Assembly (NCBI RefSeq): GCF_019175385.1
Contig: NC_083337.1
Coordinates: forward strand, 166,669,713-166,733,712
Reading direction: 5' to 3'
DNA from: Lycium barbarum
Taxonomy: Eukaryota; Streptophyta; Magnoliopsida; Solanales; Solanaceae
DNA length: 64,000 nt
The position numbers were made by a program, and so were the translations under genes. This document shows positions 33,450 through 45,630 of the stretch, piece after piece (the first letter of the stretch is position 1; each line of letters begins with the position of its first letter). Under the pieces are notes generated by a model. That model was given only the letters and a program-made list of their open reading frames with translations. It did no database searches and was not told the origin of the DNA.

Positions 33450-35607
33450 TGTAACATCCCGTAAATCCGAATTAGGTATAAATGTATGAATCTAGTATAA
33501 AGGTGATATTTTAGCTATACGAATATATTTGGGATGAACTCGGGTGATAAACAGTCGTTTTGAAGTCAAACCAAAAAGTGAAGTTCTTAAGGCCTTCTAA
33601 ATTTGTCTAAGTCTAGGACAGTCTGTACTTATGTCCTGTTTTCGGGTACTTGCGTTAGGAATTTGTGAAAATTTCCTTCTTGAAAGTTGTAGCCCTTTGA
33701 AATACCTTTCCAACGGTATATTATGGGGGGTCAAGGGGACATCTGTACAAAAAGTTATGGCAATTTTACTGAAGGAGTACAGAGCAGTCCGTTCACTGGT
33801 CATGTTATACGTACTACTTATACGGCCCATATAATTTTATACGGACCGTATAAGTCGTTCGTACTTCATGACGCTCCAAATCGACGTTCTGTTCAGCCAT
33901 GATGAAATATTGCCATATTATACGGACCGTATAACTTTATACAGACCGCATAATACGTCCATATAACTTCCGCCCCACTTTTGTATAAATTCAAGCCTTG
34001 AGTTCTTTTATTTCATTATTCACAATTCCAAGCCCTAGCAACAATCCAAAACATCAAGGTAAGTGAATCCAAACCCTTCCAACTCAATTCTAACATATAT
34101 TCTAATAATCTAAGCAAGAAATTATTGCTCCTAATCTAGGGTTTTCAAGAAAACCCATCTCAAGGTTCAAGAATCAAGATTTAGGAAATCTTCTCCAATA
34201 CTCAAGTCTTTAATTCAAGTTTTGGAGCAATTAAGGTATGTAGAACTTCCATCCACATGTGGGAATCTCTACGTTCTTCCCCATGCTCTGTTTCTTGATA
34301 TTCATGAAGTTCAAATCCTGGGGCATTAAACCCAACATATTGGTAGCCCGTATTTATGTATTTATGTACATGAATTTTGTATCTATATTCGTTATTGTAT
34401 TCCTAATCTTCCATTACGGTTATTAGGAACCCTAGCTTAATCCATGAATCATGAATTCTTCCTCATGTGTTCTCATTATGTTTATATGAAACTTTATGAT
34501 TTTATCTAGCAAGTTACAAGCATGTTTTCAAGTCAATTATATATATAATTATGAACTATTGTTATTACTCATGAATCAAGAACATGTTTGCAAGACTTTG
34601 ACAACTTATCTCAAGAAACCATATTACAAGATATTTCATGAAACCATGTTACAAATTATTTTGTGAAATCATGATTACAAGTTATTTACAAGTTATTTCA
34701 CGAAAATCATGGGCTTCTTAGCCAACTATATCATGTTCATGTTTTTGGGAATTGCTTAGTTAACCGAGAAGGCTCAGATAGCCTGAAACTACGTTGCCAC
34801 CGTAGGATAAGGGTTGTCAGCAAGGAGGCAACACCTTCATTATGCAGTTTGGATCCTTACATGCTTATTATTACTTAAATCTCATATCCCTGGCAAGGTG
34901 TGAGTGTTCTGCTGGTAGGACGCAAGTACCAGATCATGTTGTCGGTTATACTATAGCGTTCCCCACGTTACAAGCAGTTTTACATACATGTATTTCCATT
35001 GATTTCCTGTTTTCAGACTTTACTCACATTTTATGCTCATGTTCAAGTTACATTCAGTTTCAGTTCATGTCCTATACCTATGTTGTGCCATGTTCTTCAT
35101 TTCAGCACGTTTTACATACTAGTATTATTCACCATGTACTAACGTCCCTTTTGTCCGGGGCCTGCACTTCACGGTGTAGATACCGGTTTTCAGGAGCATA
35201 CACCTGCGCAGTAGGATCACTTCAGTTATCAGCTTATTGGTGAGCCCCACTCCTCTCGGGGTTCAACATGGAGTCTGCATTAGTATTCAGTTCATGGTAG
35301 TCCAGGGCCATGCCCTGGTAGCTAGTATTCAGACATATTTTAGAGGTTTCGTAGACAGATGTTAGTCCACAGAGTCAGTTATGCTTTCATGTTTGCAGCC
35401 TGTTATGTTTTCATGATATTTCATGCTACGAGATAATTTCAAGACTTTATTCCGCAAATTACATTTTCATGATTCATTTAAATTGCATCATATATATTAT
35501 ATTGTTTTGATGCCCATGTTGACAAGCAAGCCATGAGGTTCGCTCGGACACATGCAAGCAAGGCCCGAGTGCCGTGTTACGCCCAGGCCACGGTTCGGGG
35601 CGTGACA
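33450..35607 (+). mobile_element. Probable solo LTR in copia gag, TSD CTTGG
   Basis: 2158 bp bounded by TGTAACATCCCG and GGGGCGTGACA, flanked by CTTGG on both sides (33445-33449, 35608-35612). No coding domain, PBS or PPT was found inside. Contains several ATACGGACCGTAT palindromes (33815-33960) and a TATA-like TGTATAAATTC near 33983. The size and the TGTxACxxCCC ends suggest a Ty3/gypsy LTR, possibly Tekay-like; the class is inferred. Confidence 0.75.
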
Positions 35608-35612
35608 CTTGG

Positions 35613-36100
35613 GTCCGCTTGCGTGATATATTCCAAGATCATCAAAACTCTCGTGCGGTGACTCTCGAACAAGAATTCACGATGACCCGTATGAAGGATT
35701 TTCCCAATGCCTCCGCCTATTGTCAGCGTCTAAAGAGCCTTGCGGATCAACTGAAAAACGTCGGGGCTCCCGTGACGAATATCCGCCTTGTCCTTCAACT
35801 GGTTTCGGGTCTCACTGAAGCATACAAAGGGGTTGGGACACAAATTCGCCATGCTAAGCCTTTCCCCCCATTCACAGAGGCTTGGTCTTCCCTTGTTTTG
35901 GAAGAACGTGAACTTGCAGCCATGGTGTCTCACGGGTTTGGTTCGGATATGGTAGCCACGATCGACGACGCTACTTCAATCTGAAAACACAGGCTCACAC
36001 CGAGGGAAAAACAAAAATTCCCACCGCCACAATTCTGGGAATGGCCGGGGGTTCTGGCCGTGGCTCAGGCGGCGGTAAAAACAACTCCGGCGGACGCAGT
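35613..36100 (+). pseudogene. Copia 1 gag, C-terminal part, frameshifted
   Basis: Continues [16 protein letters not shown] and [13 protein letters not shown], then meets TGA at 35982. The sense moves to another frame (ENTGSHRGKNKNSHR) and shifts again at about 36050 into GRGSGGGKNNSGG. No CCHC zinc knuckle is visible; a Gly/Arg-rich stretch takes its place. Confidence 0.8.
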
Positions 36101-37587
36101 GGTTCAGGCCGTATCAACGGAGGTGCACAGCCAGCGGGCTCCTCTTCGCAGCAGTGGCATGCCGGACAACTTGGTCACTGGCAGTGGGTACCGCAGACTC
36201 AATGGGTTGCTGCTCCTCCCGCATGTCCTTACCCAACCACTTCTTGGGCTCGTCCCCCAACTGGCCCAAGAAGGCAGCAAGGTATATTGGGCCCTCCTCC
36301 AGCCCAGCAGGTATACACAGCAGCAGTAGCACCTCATGAGTCGTATGTTCCAACCGATATCGAGTCCGCAATGCACACCATGACCTTGAACCCGCCCGAT
36401 CAAAATTGGTACATGGATACCGGGGCCACTTCTCATATGACATCCTCGAACGGTAATCTCTCGTCTTATTTTAATTTGAGCAATCAAAATAATGGTATTG
36501 TTGTGGGAAATGGTCATTCGATTCCAATTCGTGGTTGTGGTCATACTAGTTTGCCTCCCCCAAACCTCCCTTTATCCTTACGGAATGTCTTACATGCTCC
36601 TAAACTCATTAAGAATTTAATTTCAGTGCGGAAGTTTACTACTGATAATTCTGTGACTGTTGAATTTGATCCATATGGGTTTTCTGTGAAGGATTTTTTA
36701 GACGGGGATGGCACTAATGAGGTGTGATAGTCGGGGAGATCTTTATCCAATCACCACCATCAAATATCCAACCACCACTCCATCAACCTTTGCGGCTTTG
36801 TCCTCTCCCTTTTGGCATGATCGTTTGGGTCATCCGGGAAATTCTATTTTGGATTGTCTTAGGCTCAATAAAAGCATTGAATGTAATAAATCTATTCATT
36901 CTAGTATTTGTCGTTCTTGCGTTCTTGGTAAACACATTAAGTTGCCGTTTGATTCTTCTATTTCCGAAACTTTGATGCCATTTGATATTATTCATAGTGA
37001 TTTGTGGACCTCTCCCGTGTTAAGTTCATTGGGTCATCGGTATTATGTTCTCTTTTTGGATGATTTTTCGAAGTTTTTATCGACTTTTCCTTTAGCTAAG
37101 AAATCCGATGTTTATGCGAAATTCTTAGCTTTAAAAGCCCACATTCATACCCAATTTGAACGTCATATAAAAAATGTCCAATGTGATAATGGGAGGGAAT
37201 ATGATAATGGTCAATTCGGGAAATTTTGTGAGTCTAATGGGATGTCATTTCTTCTTTCTTGTCCACATACGTCCTCACAAAATGGGAAAGTCGAAAGAAA
37301 AATCCGATCTATCAATAATATCACTCGGACTCTCCTTGCTCGTGCTTCTCTTCCCCCTTCGTTTTGGCATCACGCCTTACAAATGGCAACATATCTTCTT
37401 AATATTTTACCAAGCAAATTATTGGGTCATGTTTCTCCTCTTCAAGTGCTATACCAAAGAAAGCCATCTTACTCTCATCTTCGGGGTTTTGGGTGTTTAT
37501 GCTATCCCCTCTTTCCTTCTACGACTATCCACAAATTGCAAGCCCGGTCTACACCGTGTGTATTTTTGGGGTATCCTACGAATCATA
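36101..37587 (+). pseudogene. Copia 1 protease and integrase
   Basis: Protease active-site motif MDTGATSHM near 36412-36437. A frame break near 36710-36727 separates it from the GAG-pre-integrase block (FWHDRLGHPG, CRSCVLGKH) and integrase core: first Asp in FDIIHSDLW, second in VQCDNGREY, Glu in QNGKVERKIR. The frame is cut after GYPTNH by the second inserted LTR and resumes at 40389. Confidence 0.85.
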
Positions 37588-39489
37588 TGTTACACCCCAT
37601 TTTAACCGGGTTAAAGTAGGAGTACAACATATTGGTGATTCCTATTTTGTTTGTTTTAAGGAGTCGCCACCTAATTAATTTAACGGTGAATTAGGACACC
37701 TAGATGTTAACTAAGGTAAAGTTAAAACTAAACCTCCGTTAATAGTCTGCTTAACCAATGTGATTCTAGGTAAGGGTTCTTTATTATCCTAAAGGGAAGG
37801 GGTTAGGCATCCTTTAGAATCCGTTAACTACGGTTATCCGGCCAAACTTAGGTTAATTAATTAAGGTTAAATATAATGTTTAAATTTTAAGAAAATAGCT
37901 TGTACATATTACTAAGGTTTCAAAGGAAAATATAATAATGTCGTTTGAATTAACTTGTAGAAAAATATAGTAATTTCATAAAGGAAACGCTGAGACTTAT
38001 GACTGCTGTTAAAACTTTGAATGAGAAGAGTAATGCTATTTTTTCAAAGTAGGACTTATAAATATTTGTAAGACTTTAAATGAAAGTAATAATGATGTCA
38101 TTTGAAATAATACTTGTAGAAAATATGATGTATTGCATAAAAGAAGATTTTAAAGGCTATTTAAAATAAAACTTGGACATGCTAAATCCTTGAATGAAAA
38201 TGTAATAATATTCTTGAAAATAAGACTTGCAAAAATATAACAACTCGCCTATAACCTTTTACCAAAATGTGAACTTTAGACAAAATTTTGTGTTATATCA
38301 ATATGGTGATGTAAAAATACCCAAACTTATTTTCTTTAAAATGTGATGGATAGGGTATGAGTTTAATTTCTTTTATATTATCTATATTTGGCTAAAAGAA
38401 GTGTATTATTGGATAAACTTTGAAAAATTATTCATAGAATGTATTTGAACTTATATTTGCATATTAGTGACGTTTTGAAACGTTTGTGATAAAAATATGA
38501 TTCCCTTTACTTGAAATATATAGTCATACCATTTTGCAAATTAATCATTCCCAATAAAATAAATATTAGACATTTAACATGAAAAAGAAGAGAAATAAAC
38601 TTATGAAATGAATTGTTAGTCTTTCTTAAACTAAATTACCCATTACTAAACTAAACCCCACTAATATACTAAAGCTCATCTAAGTTAAGAGAATAAAACA
38701 AGATAAAGGGTTAGTTGCATAAATACAAGTTAAATGCACAAAAAATAAAATAAAAGAGGCCAACAATATCAAATGGGCCAGCCCATTTTGAGACTGCTGC
38801 TGCTATTTTTATTTGGGCTTTGACCCAGAATTCCACTTTTTATTTCTTTGGCTGCGAATAGGCCTGATGGGAAAATGACTCGAGAATATTATGTTGGACT
38901 TTTAGCCCAACACCGAATGTGGGAGAAGAACGAGTCCCTCGGACTCGTACGCGAGGTTCATGCAAAGAACTTTTTTTAGTGCAGCGAAGTGGGGCGGGTC
39001 TTCGATTCACACTCGAACACTACCAAATCCGAGCTTGCGAGGCTCGGATTCACCACAATAACAGAACAGACGAAAAAAAAATTGTTTTAGTATTTCGACT
39101 CGATATTTTGAATTACCACAACCACTGCAAATTTGACTTTTTTTTTTGGAAACTTTGGATTTTTTTTTTTCAACTTTAATTTCTAGGGGGTTTCTGCGAT
39201 TAAAAACCTCTTTTGTAACGGATTTTGTGATTCCTAAGCCTTGATTCTTAGGGAATTTCCTGAATCGAAAACTCGTCCCCTTTTTTTAGGGATTTCGGGA
39301 TCAAGATCTCGTTTTTGCGAGGCAATTTTTGGGGGTTCTAAAAACTGTTTTCCTAAAGGATTTCTTGCGATTCTAGAACCTGTTGTTGGGGAATTTCATG
39401 AATCGAAAACAAAGAAGTTTGGTTCCAGCCCCCCCCCCCCCCCCCCCCTTTCGATTCAACTAAACAACTATTTATAGGTTTTTTTAGTT

Positions 39490-39800
39490 TTTCGTGTTGA
39501 AGAAAGAGAAAGAGAGGAGCGGGGGGACAAGACGAAGGTGGGGAACAGAGGGAAGTGGGAGCGGGGTGTAGGCGGCAGTGGTGGGGGATGAAGATGATGA
39601 AGGAGAAAGAGAGAGAAGGGAACGGGGGGCAAAGGGAAGTGGGGGACAAGAGAAAATGGGAGACAGAGGCGTGGTGGAGGCGTGGAAAGGGAGAGAGAGA
39701 GAGAGAGAGAGCCGAATGAGGGAGAAGAGAGAGGTGAGCAGGAGAGAAGAGAGAGAGAGAGACGATGGGGGAAGCGACGATGATGAAAAGAAAGAGGAGA
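39490..39800 (+). repeat. Long polypurine tract with (GA)n
   Basis: About 300 bases that are almost only A and G, including (AG)n runs near 39690-39715 and 39745-39765. Potential triplex-forming sequence inside the second solo LTR. Confidence 0.8.
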
Positions 39801-40189
39801 GGGAACCCTACCCGTTTTTCATTTAATTGAGAAACGGGTCTGGTCCATTTTTGGACCGAGTCGATTTAAATGTGGGCTGGAGTGAAAAATGTTGGGTTGA
39901 TCTTATGAATTGGTCCAAAAATAGTATGAGTTGATTGGGCTACTACATTTAAATAAAAGACCTATTTAAATAACTTGTGTTAAAATATTACTCAATATAA
40001 AATATGCAATTATTAGTGCTTAGATAATAAAAAAAATGGCGTTGTAATAGCCGTGCAATAATATTTCGAAAATCCACAGTAAATAAACACTATTATTTAA
40101 TTATGCAAAGGTAAAATGCGATGTGTGTGCGTAAGCTGGTAAAAAAATGTTGCAATGATAAAAAATGTGAATTATAATAGTACTGGTAA

Positions 40190-40190
40190 C

Positions 40191-40240
<50 letters not shown>
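40190..40240. repeat. (AAT)n microsatellite
   Basis: An uninterrupted run of about 15 AAT units within the second solo LTR. Confidence 0.9.
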
Positions 40241-40388
40241 CATAATAGCTAGTAACTGTAATAGAATGATGAAACGCCGGTATTGATAAGAGGCTATAAA
40301 ATACAAATATATTTTTTAATTTACCAAAAATATTCGAAGCGTAAATAGGTATTTCGGAGGAGAGGCGGGACAAAATTGGGTGTCAACA

Positions 40389-42455
40389 TCATAGAGGGTA
40401 TAAATGTTATGATTTATCGTCCAACAAAATAATTATTTCTCGTCACGTAATTTTTGATGAAAATGTTTTCCCATTTTTCAATTTACATTCTCCCACTTCA
40501 ACTACTTATGATTTTTTGGATGATGGGATTTTCCCATTTTGGATGCATCATATGGCTACTGATCTGGATGATCAGCCCAACCCACCCCACGCTGCACCCG
40601 TGGCCCAGCCAAATACCTCCCTCCCACCTTGGATCTTTCTGCCAACTCCCCTCAATTGGAAGCGCATGGGCCAGCCCACTCCCCTGCAGCCCAACCCCCT
40701 CCGTTGATAACTCCACAAACAAACCCACCTTCCCCTCTCACCTCTGCCTTGGGCCAACAACCATCTGGTCCGTCTCCCATACCCACACAAACATCACCCC
40801 AGCCGCCCAAATCTACCAATCAGCCCCGAATGGTGACTCGGAGTCAACATGGTATTTTTAAGCCAAAACGTACGTTTAACTTGAATGCCACGGTTACGAA
40901 ATCCCCTCTCCCTCGTAACTCTGTGACCGCCCTTCGTGACCCGAATTGGAAAATGGCTATGGATGATGAATTTGATGCTCTTATTAAAAATAAGATGTGG
41001 GAGTTGGTGCCCCGTCCACCTAATATGAATGTTATTCGTTCTATGTGGATTTTTACTCATAAAGAAAAGTCTAATGGTGATTTTGAGAGGCATAAAGCCC
41101 GTCTTGTAGGTGATGGAAAGACTCAACAGGTTGGCATTGATTGTGGTGAGACCTTCAGTCCGGTGGTCAAGCCGGCTACGATTCGTACCGTTCTTAGCCT
41201 TTCATTATCAAAGAAGTGGCCTATTCATCAGCTAGATGTCAAGAATGCTTTCTTACACGGTGAGCTCAAGGAAACAGTGTATATGCATCAACCTATGGGT
41301 TTCAAAGATCCCACTCATCCGGATTATGTATGTTTACTCCGTAAGTCCTTATATGGACTTAAGCAGGCCCCGAGGGCATGGTACAAGCGTTTTGCAGATT
41401 ATGTCTCTTCTCTTGGTTTTTCAAACAACAGATCTGACAATTCTTTGTTCATCTACAAAAAGGGGTCCGATATGGCATACATTTTACTTTATGTTGATGA
41501 TATTATTCTTACTGCTTTCTCAGATTCTCTCTGATTCTCCATTATGGCTCTACTTGCCTCGGAATTTGCTATGAAGGATTTGGGTCCTTTGAATTATTTC
41601 CTTGGCATTGATGTCACTCGCCATAAGGATGGCATGTTTCTTTCGCAACGTAAGTATGCCGAAGAAATCATTGATCGAGCTGGGATGTCTTCTTGTAAGG
41701 CTACTTCTACTCCGGTTGATACTAAACCGAAGGTGAGCAGCACATCGGATGCTCCATATGATGACCTGACTCACTATCGCAGTCTCGCAGGTGCACTTCA
41801 GTATCTTACTTTCACGAGGCCGGATATTTCTTATGCTGTTCAACAGGTATGCTTACACATGCATGCTCCGCGAGATGATCATATGCATGCTCTTAAGCGC
41901 ATCATCCGTTACATTCAGGGTACACTTGATTATGGTTTGCATCTTTATCCATCCTCAGTTACTGACCTCCTTTCCTACACTGATGCGGATTGGGGGGGCT
42001 ACGCTGACACACGTCGGTCGACGTCTGGTTATTGTGTCTTTCTTGGAGATAACTTGATATCTTGGTCTTTGAAACGCCAACCTACCCTCTCTCGTTCGAG
42101 TGTTGAGGCGGAGTATAGGGGGGTTGCTAATGTTATCTCCGAGTCATGCTGGATTCGAAATCTTCTGTGGGAATTACATTGTCCTATTCATAAGGCTACT
42201 ATGGTATATTATGACAATGTAAGTGCCATTTATCTTTCAGGAAATCCAGTGCAACATCAGCGCACCAAGCACATTGAAATGGACATCCACTTTGTTCGTG
42301 AGAAGGTTGCGCGAGGACAGGTTCGTGTCCTTCATGTTCCATCCCGTTATCAGATTGCCGATATTTTCACCAAAGGACTACCACAAGTCTTATTTGAAGA
42401 TTTTCGGGACAGTCTCAACGTTCATAAACATCTCGTTTCGACTGTGGGGGTGTGA
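40389..42455 (+). pseudogene. Copia 1 integrase tail, reverse transcriptase and RNase H
   Basis: Resumes RGYKCYDLS, followed by a Pro-rich linker with a frame change near 40630, then RT (WELVPRPPNMNVIRSMWIF, QLDVKNAFLHGEL, SLYGLKQAPRAWY, YVDDIIL catalytic motif). An in-frame TGA at 41532-41534 interrupts between RT and the RNase H part (MKDLGPLNYFLGI, TDADWGGY, SRSSVEAEY, DIFTKGLP). The downstream frame is the same as upstream, so this is a nonsense mutation, not an indel. The frame ends with TGA at 42453, inside the 3' LTR start. Confidence 0.9.
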
Positions 42456-42629
42456 TAGATTATGTAAATATTAGTTAAAATATTTTGTAATCTCCTATTT
42501 TAGGTTAGCTTTGCTTAACATATTATTTGGTAGAATTAGCTCCTTGATTCTAGCCTAACATTATGGTTGTATAGTTTGTATATTAACCAAGTCAAGGAAT
42601 GAAATGAGGCACGGAAAACATTTCTTTCA
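42453..42629 (+). repeat. 3' LTR of copia element 1
   Basis: 177 bp. Differs from the 5' LTR at two sites (G to A in TTAGTTRAAT, T to A in CTAACWTTATGG). Confidence 0.95.
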
Positions 42630-42862
42630 GTCCCGAATAAGCATAGTTTCTATGAAAATCTTGTTTTGCGAAATTATTACTTATTTTTTACTCTGCTTGG
42701 GTTCGAACCCAAAATCTATAGTTTGTATATTAACCAAGTCAAGGAATGAAATGAGGCACGGAAAACATTTCTTTCAGTCCCGAATAAGCATAGTTTCTAT
42801 GAAATCTTGTTTTGCGAAATTATTACTTATTTTTTACTTTGGTTGGGTTCTAACCCAGAATC
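42570..42862. repeat. 147-bp tandem duplication across the LTR/flank boundary
   Basis: Copy 1 (42570-42716) starts TATAGTTTGTATATT in the last 60 bp of the 3' LTR and runs through the TSD into flanking DNA. Copy 2 (42717-42862) repeats this. The copies differ by four substitutions and one base gap, all in the distal flank part. Confidence 0.9.
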
Positions 42863-43005
42863 TCTGATTTCATAGACCAGCGAATAAATGTATTCTGGCC
42901 CACAAATTTTCATTAAATGAAAAATAGGGACAAACATTAAAGACCATCAATTTGAGGATAAAAATTAAAGACCAATCCATATGAAGAGGAATCCGCGCAA
43001 TTTTC

Positions 43006-45133
43006 TTATTAGGAATGAAATGATCTGACCCATCCCACTACATATCTAATTAAAAGTTTGAAATATACCGTAGTTCTACAAGTAGACACTCTGTAGTCCT
43101 TTTATATGCATATTAATTTTCTCTAGTCCTTTTATATGCATAATATTTTTCTTTTTCGTTAATCATATGAAAAATTAAATAAAGTAACTCCTAGTTAATC
43201 AGGTTCAATGTAGGTATGGACACTAAATTAAAAAAATACGTAAGTTTAAGTAGATTAACAGATACTTCTTCCATTCGTCGCAAGTTTGGCGTGTGAACGT
43301 CAAGCTACTTTGTTTTCAATATGGAATAGTATATATATTCTTCGAGTTTTGAAATATAACTTTATATATTGGGGGAAAAATTAATTTTACTATAAGCACA
43401 ACAATTAATAACACAATATCCGAAGAATGTTTGAAAAAAAAAATTATTTGCCTCCTGTCACATAAAATGAAACATAAGTAGTAGTATCTGTGCAATAACT
43501 CTTAAAAACATCACATGAATTGATAAATAACCGATTACTCCAATTCATTCTATGCTTCAAGCTTAGTTGAATCAATCCACAAATGGTCATTGAACTTGTA
43601 AGAAAGTCCCCCTAAAATAACTTTTGAATTTTTTTGGATAATAAGGTCATCAAACTATGTCCATGTTTTCAAAAAAGTAAAACCATCCATTTTTTGACAT
43701 AAAAACCCCTTAACTCATTTTTAAATTATAAAATCCATTTGAATATTTCTATTTTACTTTCAAAATGTGAAATATTAATTCGAATAATAATTTCAGAATA
43801 TTGCAAAACTATAACTCAGTGGACAATAAGAGAATACAGTTGAATGGTAATAGAACTGAGCACAAAGCTTAACTATAGGTTTTTTAACTGATTGTAAATT
43901 ATTCTCCTCGATATATAAAATTTTCAATAATAAAAGAAAATATTTAGTATTTTTATTTTCTTGGAGGTGAACTTGTAATATTTTGATTTTATTTAAGTTT
44001 TATAAGTAAGTGGATTACAATTAATGTAAACATTTATATTTTTAGAAAGCATATATACAACTAATTGTAAAAGTGTTTTCATTTTTGCGACGTCGTTATC
44101 CAACACGATTTTTTTCTTGAGAAAATTTATCCAAATATTCTACCAATAAACCAATTTCGTTCTAATTCTCTCTCTCTCTCTCTCTATATATATATAAACC
44201 GAAAATAATAGCTACATGCATCATGAATTTATATAACGTCTCATGTGTTTCAATTATGTCCAAACACTTCTATTCAGTAAAATATTTAACTTCCGACTTT
44301 GAACAATAGAAAAATATCAAAATAGTTCAAAAGATGTTGATATAACAAAGAAAATCAGCTTATAGCATACTTAAAGTTTGAACGATTATAGTGTTTTATT
44401 CTTATAGCTTGAATATTTCTATTTTATTATTAAAACTTGAACAAGAATTTTGGAGTATCTAAAAATTGTGCCTAGGTAATGGGTTTTATAATTTATATAT
44501 GGGTTAAGGGATTTTATGTCTAAAAATAGGTTAATTTACTTTATTGGAAATAAAGATATAATTTAATAACCTTATTGTTTAAAAAAATTCAAAAGTTACT
44601 TTAGTAAATTTTTTTTATAAATTTAATGATCGTCTGAGGAATAACGCAACTTATTTTCAAAGAGGCATGAATACCACCTTCAATGGCCAACACCCCTTTT
44701 AAAGAAGTCAAATCTTTATTATAATTAATTATGCATCCAAACCCCCTTCCCCACGCCCTCCCTCCAAAAACAAAAAAGAAATTCTTAATTATTACGAAAT
44801 CGAATACTATGTGTTGGAGTATTCTTATTAGGACAACACGCTATATCCAGCCACCACAAATTCCTATGTCTCTAATTAATGCATTCAATCTTCGGCCACA
44901 TGCTCAGACCGTCCTTTTAATACCAAAAATCCCCGCTTTCACATGGCTTAATTATTCTTCAACAATGCTTTTTATATTTTAATTTCTTAAGAATTGGTGA
45001 AATTCATTTATTACACCACGTTTATTTGCTTAATTTAAAATGTGAATACAAATTAATTTATTAGGGAGATTCCTTTCTTGCTTTTGACCGGGAAACGTAG
45101 TTGTCAAACAAGAACATCTTCAAATACTCTCAG
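43006..45133. other. AT-rich intergenic stretch
   Basis: No gene recognised. A direct repeat TAGTCCTTTTATATGCATA occurs at about 43096 and 43126. A (TC)n(TA)n microsatellite lies at 44166-44196. Confidence 0.5.
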
Positions 45134-45630
45134 ACCTCTCTATAACAACATTATTATATTTAGAAAAATTTTAACTATTATAAAAAATGACTGTTATATA
45201 TCTATAGCAGCATTGATATTTAAATAATATTTAGCTGTTATCGGTCAAAAAGATTCATAAAATTTAATTTTTCATTTTAATTGTCAAATTCTAAGATTAA
45301 TTACACTATGTATAACGAAAGAAAATCTTTTATATACACACACACATATATATATATGATATTTTTTTGTCATTATAATGTATTAAAGGATTAAATATTT
45401 AGTCAAAATCTCTACACTTTTTAATTGTAATTATAAATATTCTATTTTTATAAAGATAGTTAATTATTATATTATCAAAAAATAAGATAGTTGTTATATG
45501 GCGAATAATTTTACAAAGAGCGAACTGTTATAAAGATGGATGTTGTTGTTATTGGTGAAATGCTGTTATAAAAAACTAAAATATAACATAAAAAGTCGGT
45601 TCTGAAAAAACGTAATTGTTATAGAGAGGT
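45134..45630. mobile_element. Foldback MITE with ACCTCTCTATAAC ends
   Basis: The left end ACCTCTCTATAACAAC has its inverted complement GTTATAGAGAGGT at the right. The interior has several TGTTATA/TATAACA motifs. About 497 bp, non-coding; same family as the shorter piece at 30931. Confidence 0.6.

Larger units (their letters stand above)
37588..40388 (+). mobile_element. Probable solo LTR in copia integrase, TSD TCATA
   Basis: 2801 bp, starts TGTTACACCCCATTTT and ends AAAATTGGGTGTCAACA, so the ends form an imperfect inverted repeat of about 17 bp. TCATA flanks both sides (37583-37587, 40389-40393). The GGAGTCGCCACCTAAT block near the 5' end is of a kind seen in Tat/Ogre gypsy LTRs (from memory). 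Contains a C run (39428-39448), a 300-base purine tract (39490-39800) and an (AAT)n run near 40190. No protein domain was found. Confidence 0.7.
32834..42629 (+). mobile_element. Ty1/copia retrotransposon, TSD GTCCC, split by two insertions
   Basis: LTRs of 177 bp (32834-33010 and 42453-42629) differ at two positions, are bounded by TG...CA and flanked by GTCCC (32829-32833, 42630-42634). The primer-binding site TGGTATCAGAGC (33011-33022) matches initiator tRNA-Met; a GTGGGGGTG purine tract precedes the 3' LTR. Domain order gag, protease, integrase, RT, RNase H defines Ty1/copia. Two other elements interrupt it at 33450-35607 and 37588-40388. Gag and pol carry frameshifts and a stop, so it cannot move on its own products. 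The pol stop codon TGA is made of the first three bases of the 3' LTR. Confidence 0.95.
32559..43005. mobile_element. Outer inverted-repeat element hosting the copia insertion
   Basis: The left flank of the copia (from about 32559) carries TTGGCCTTTAATTTTTATCC and further CTTTAATTATTGTCC. The right flank (to about 43005) carries the inverted counterparts GGATAAAAATTAAAGACCAA and GACAAACATTAAAGACCATC. A related short element is at about 57112-57405. Without the copia (and the 147-bp duplication) the host element would be roughly 0.5-0.6 kb. Exact ends and TSD are unclear. Confidence 0.5.

Noticed and set aside
38919..39826. Several frames within the 2.8-kb insert in copia 1
   Set aside because: They fall in an LTR and depend on homopolymer and purine tracts; no retroelement or host domain.
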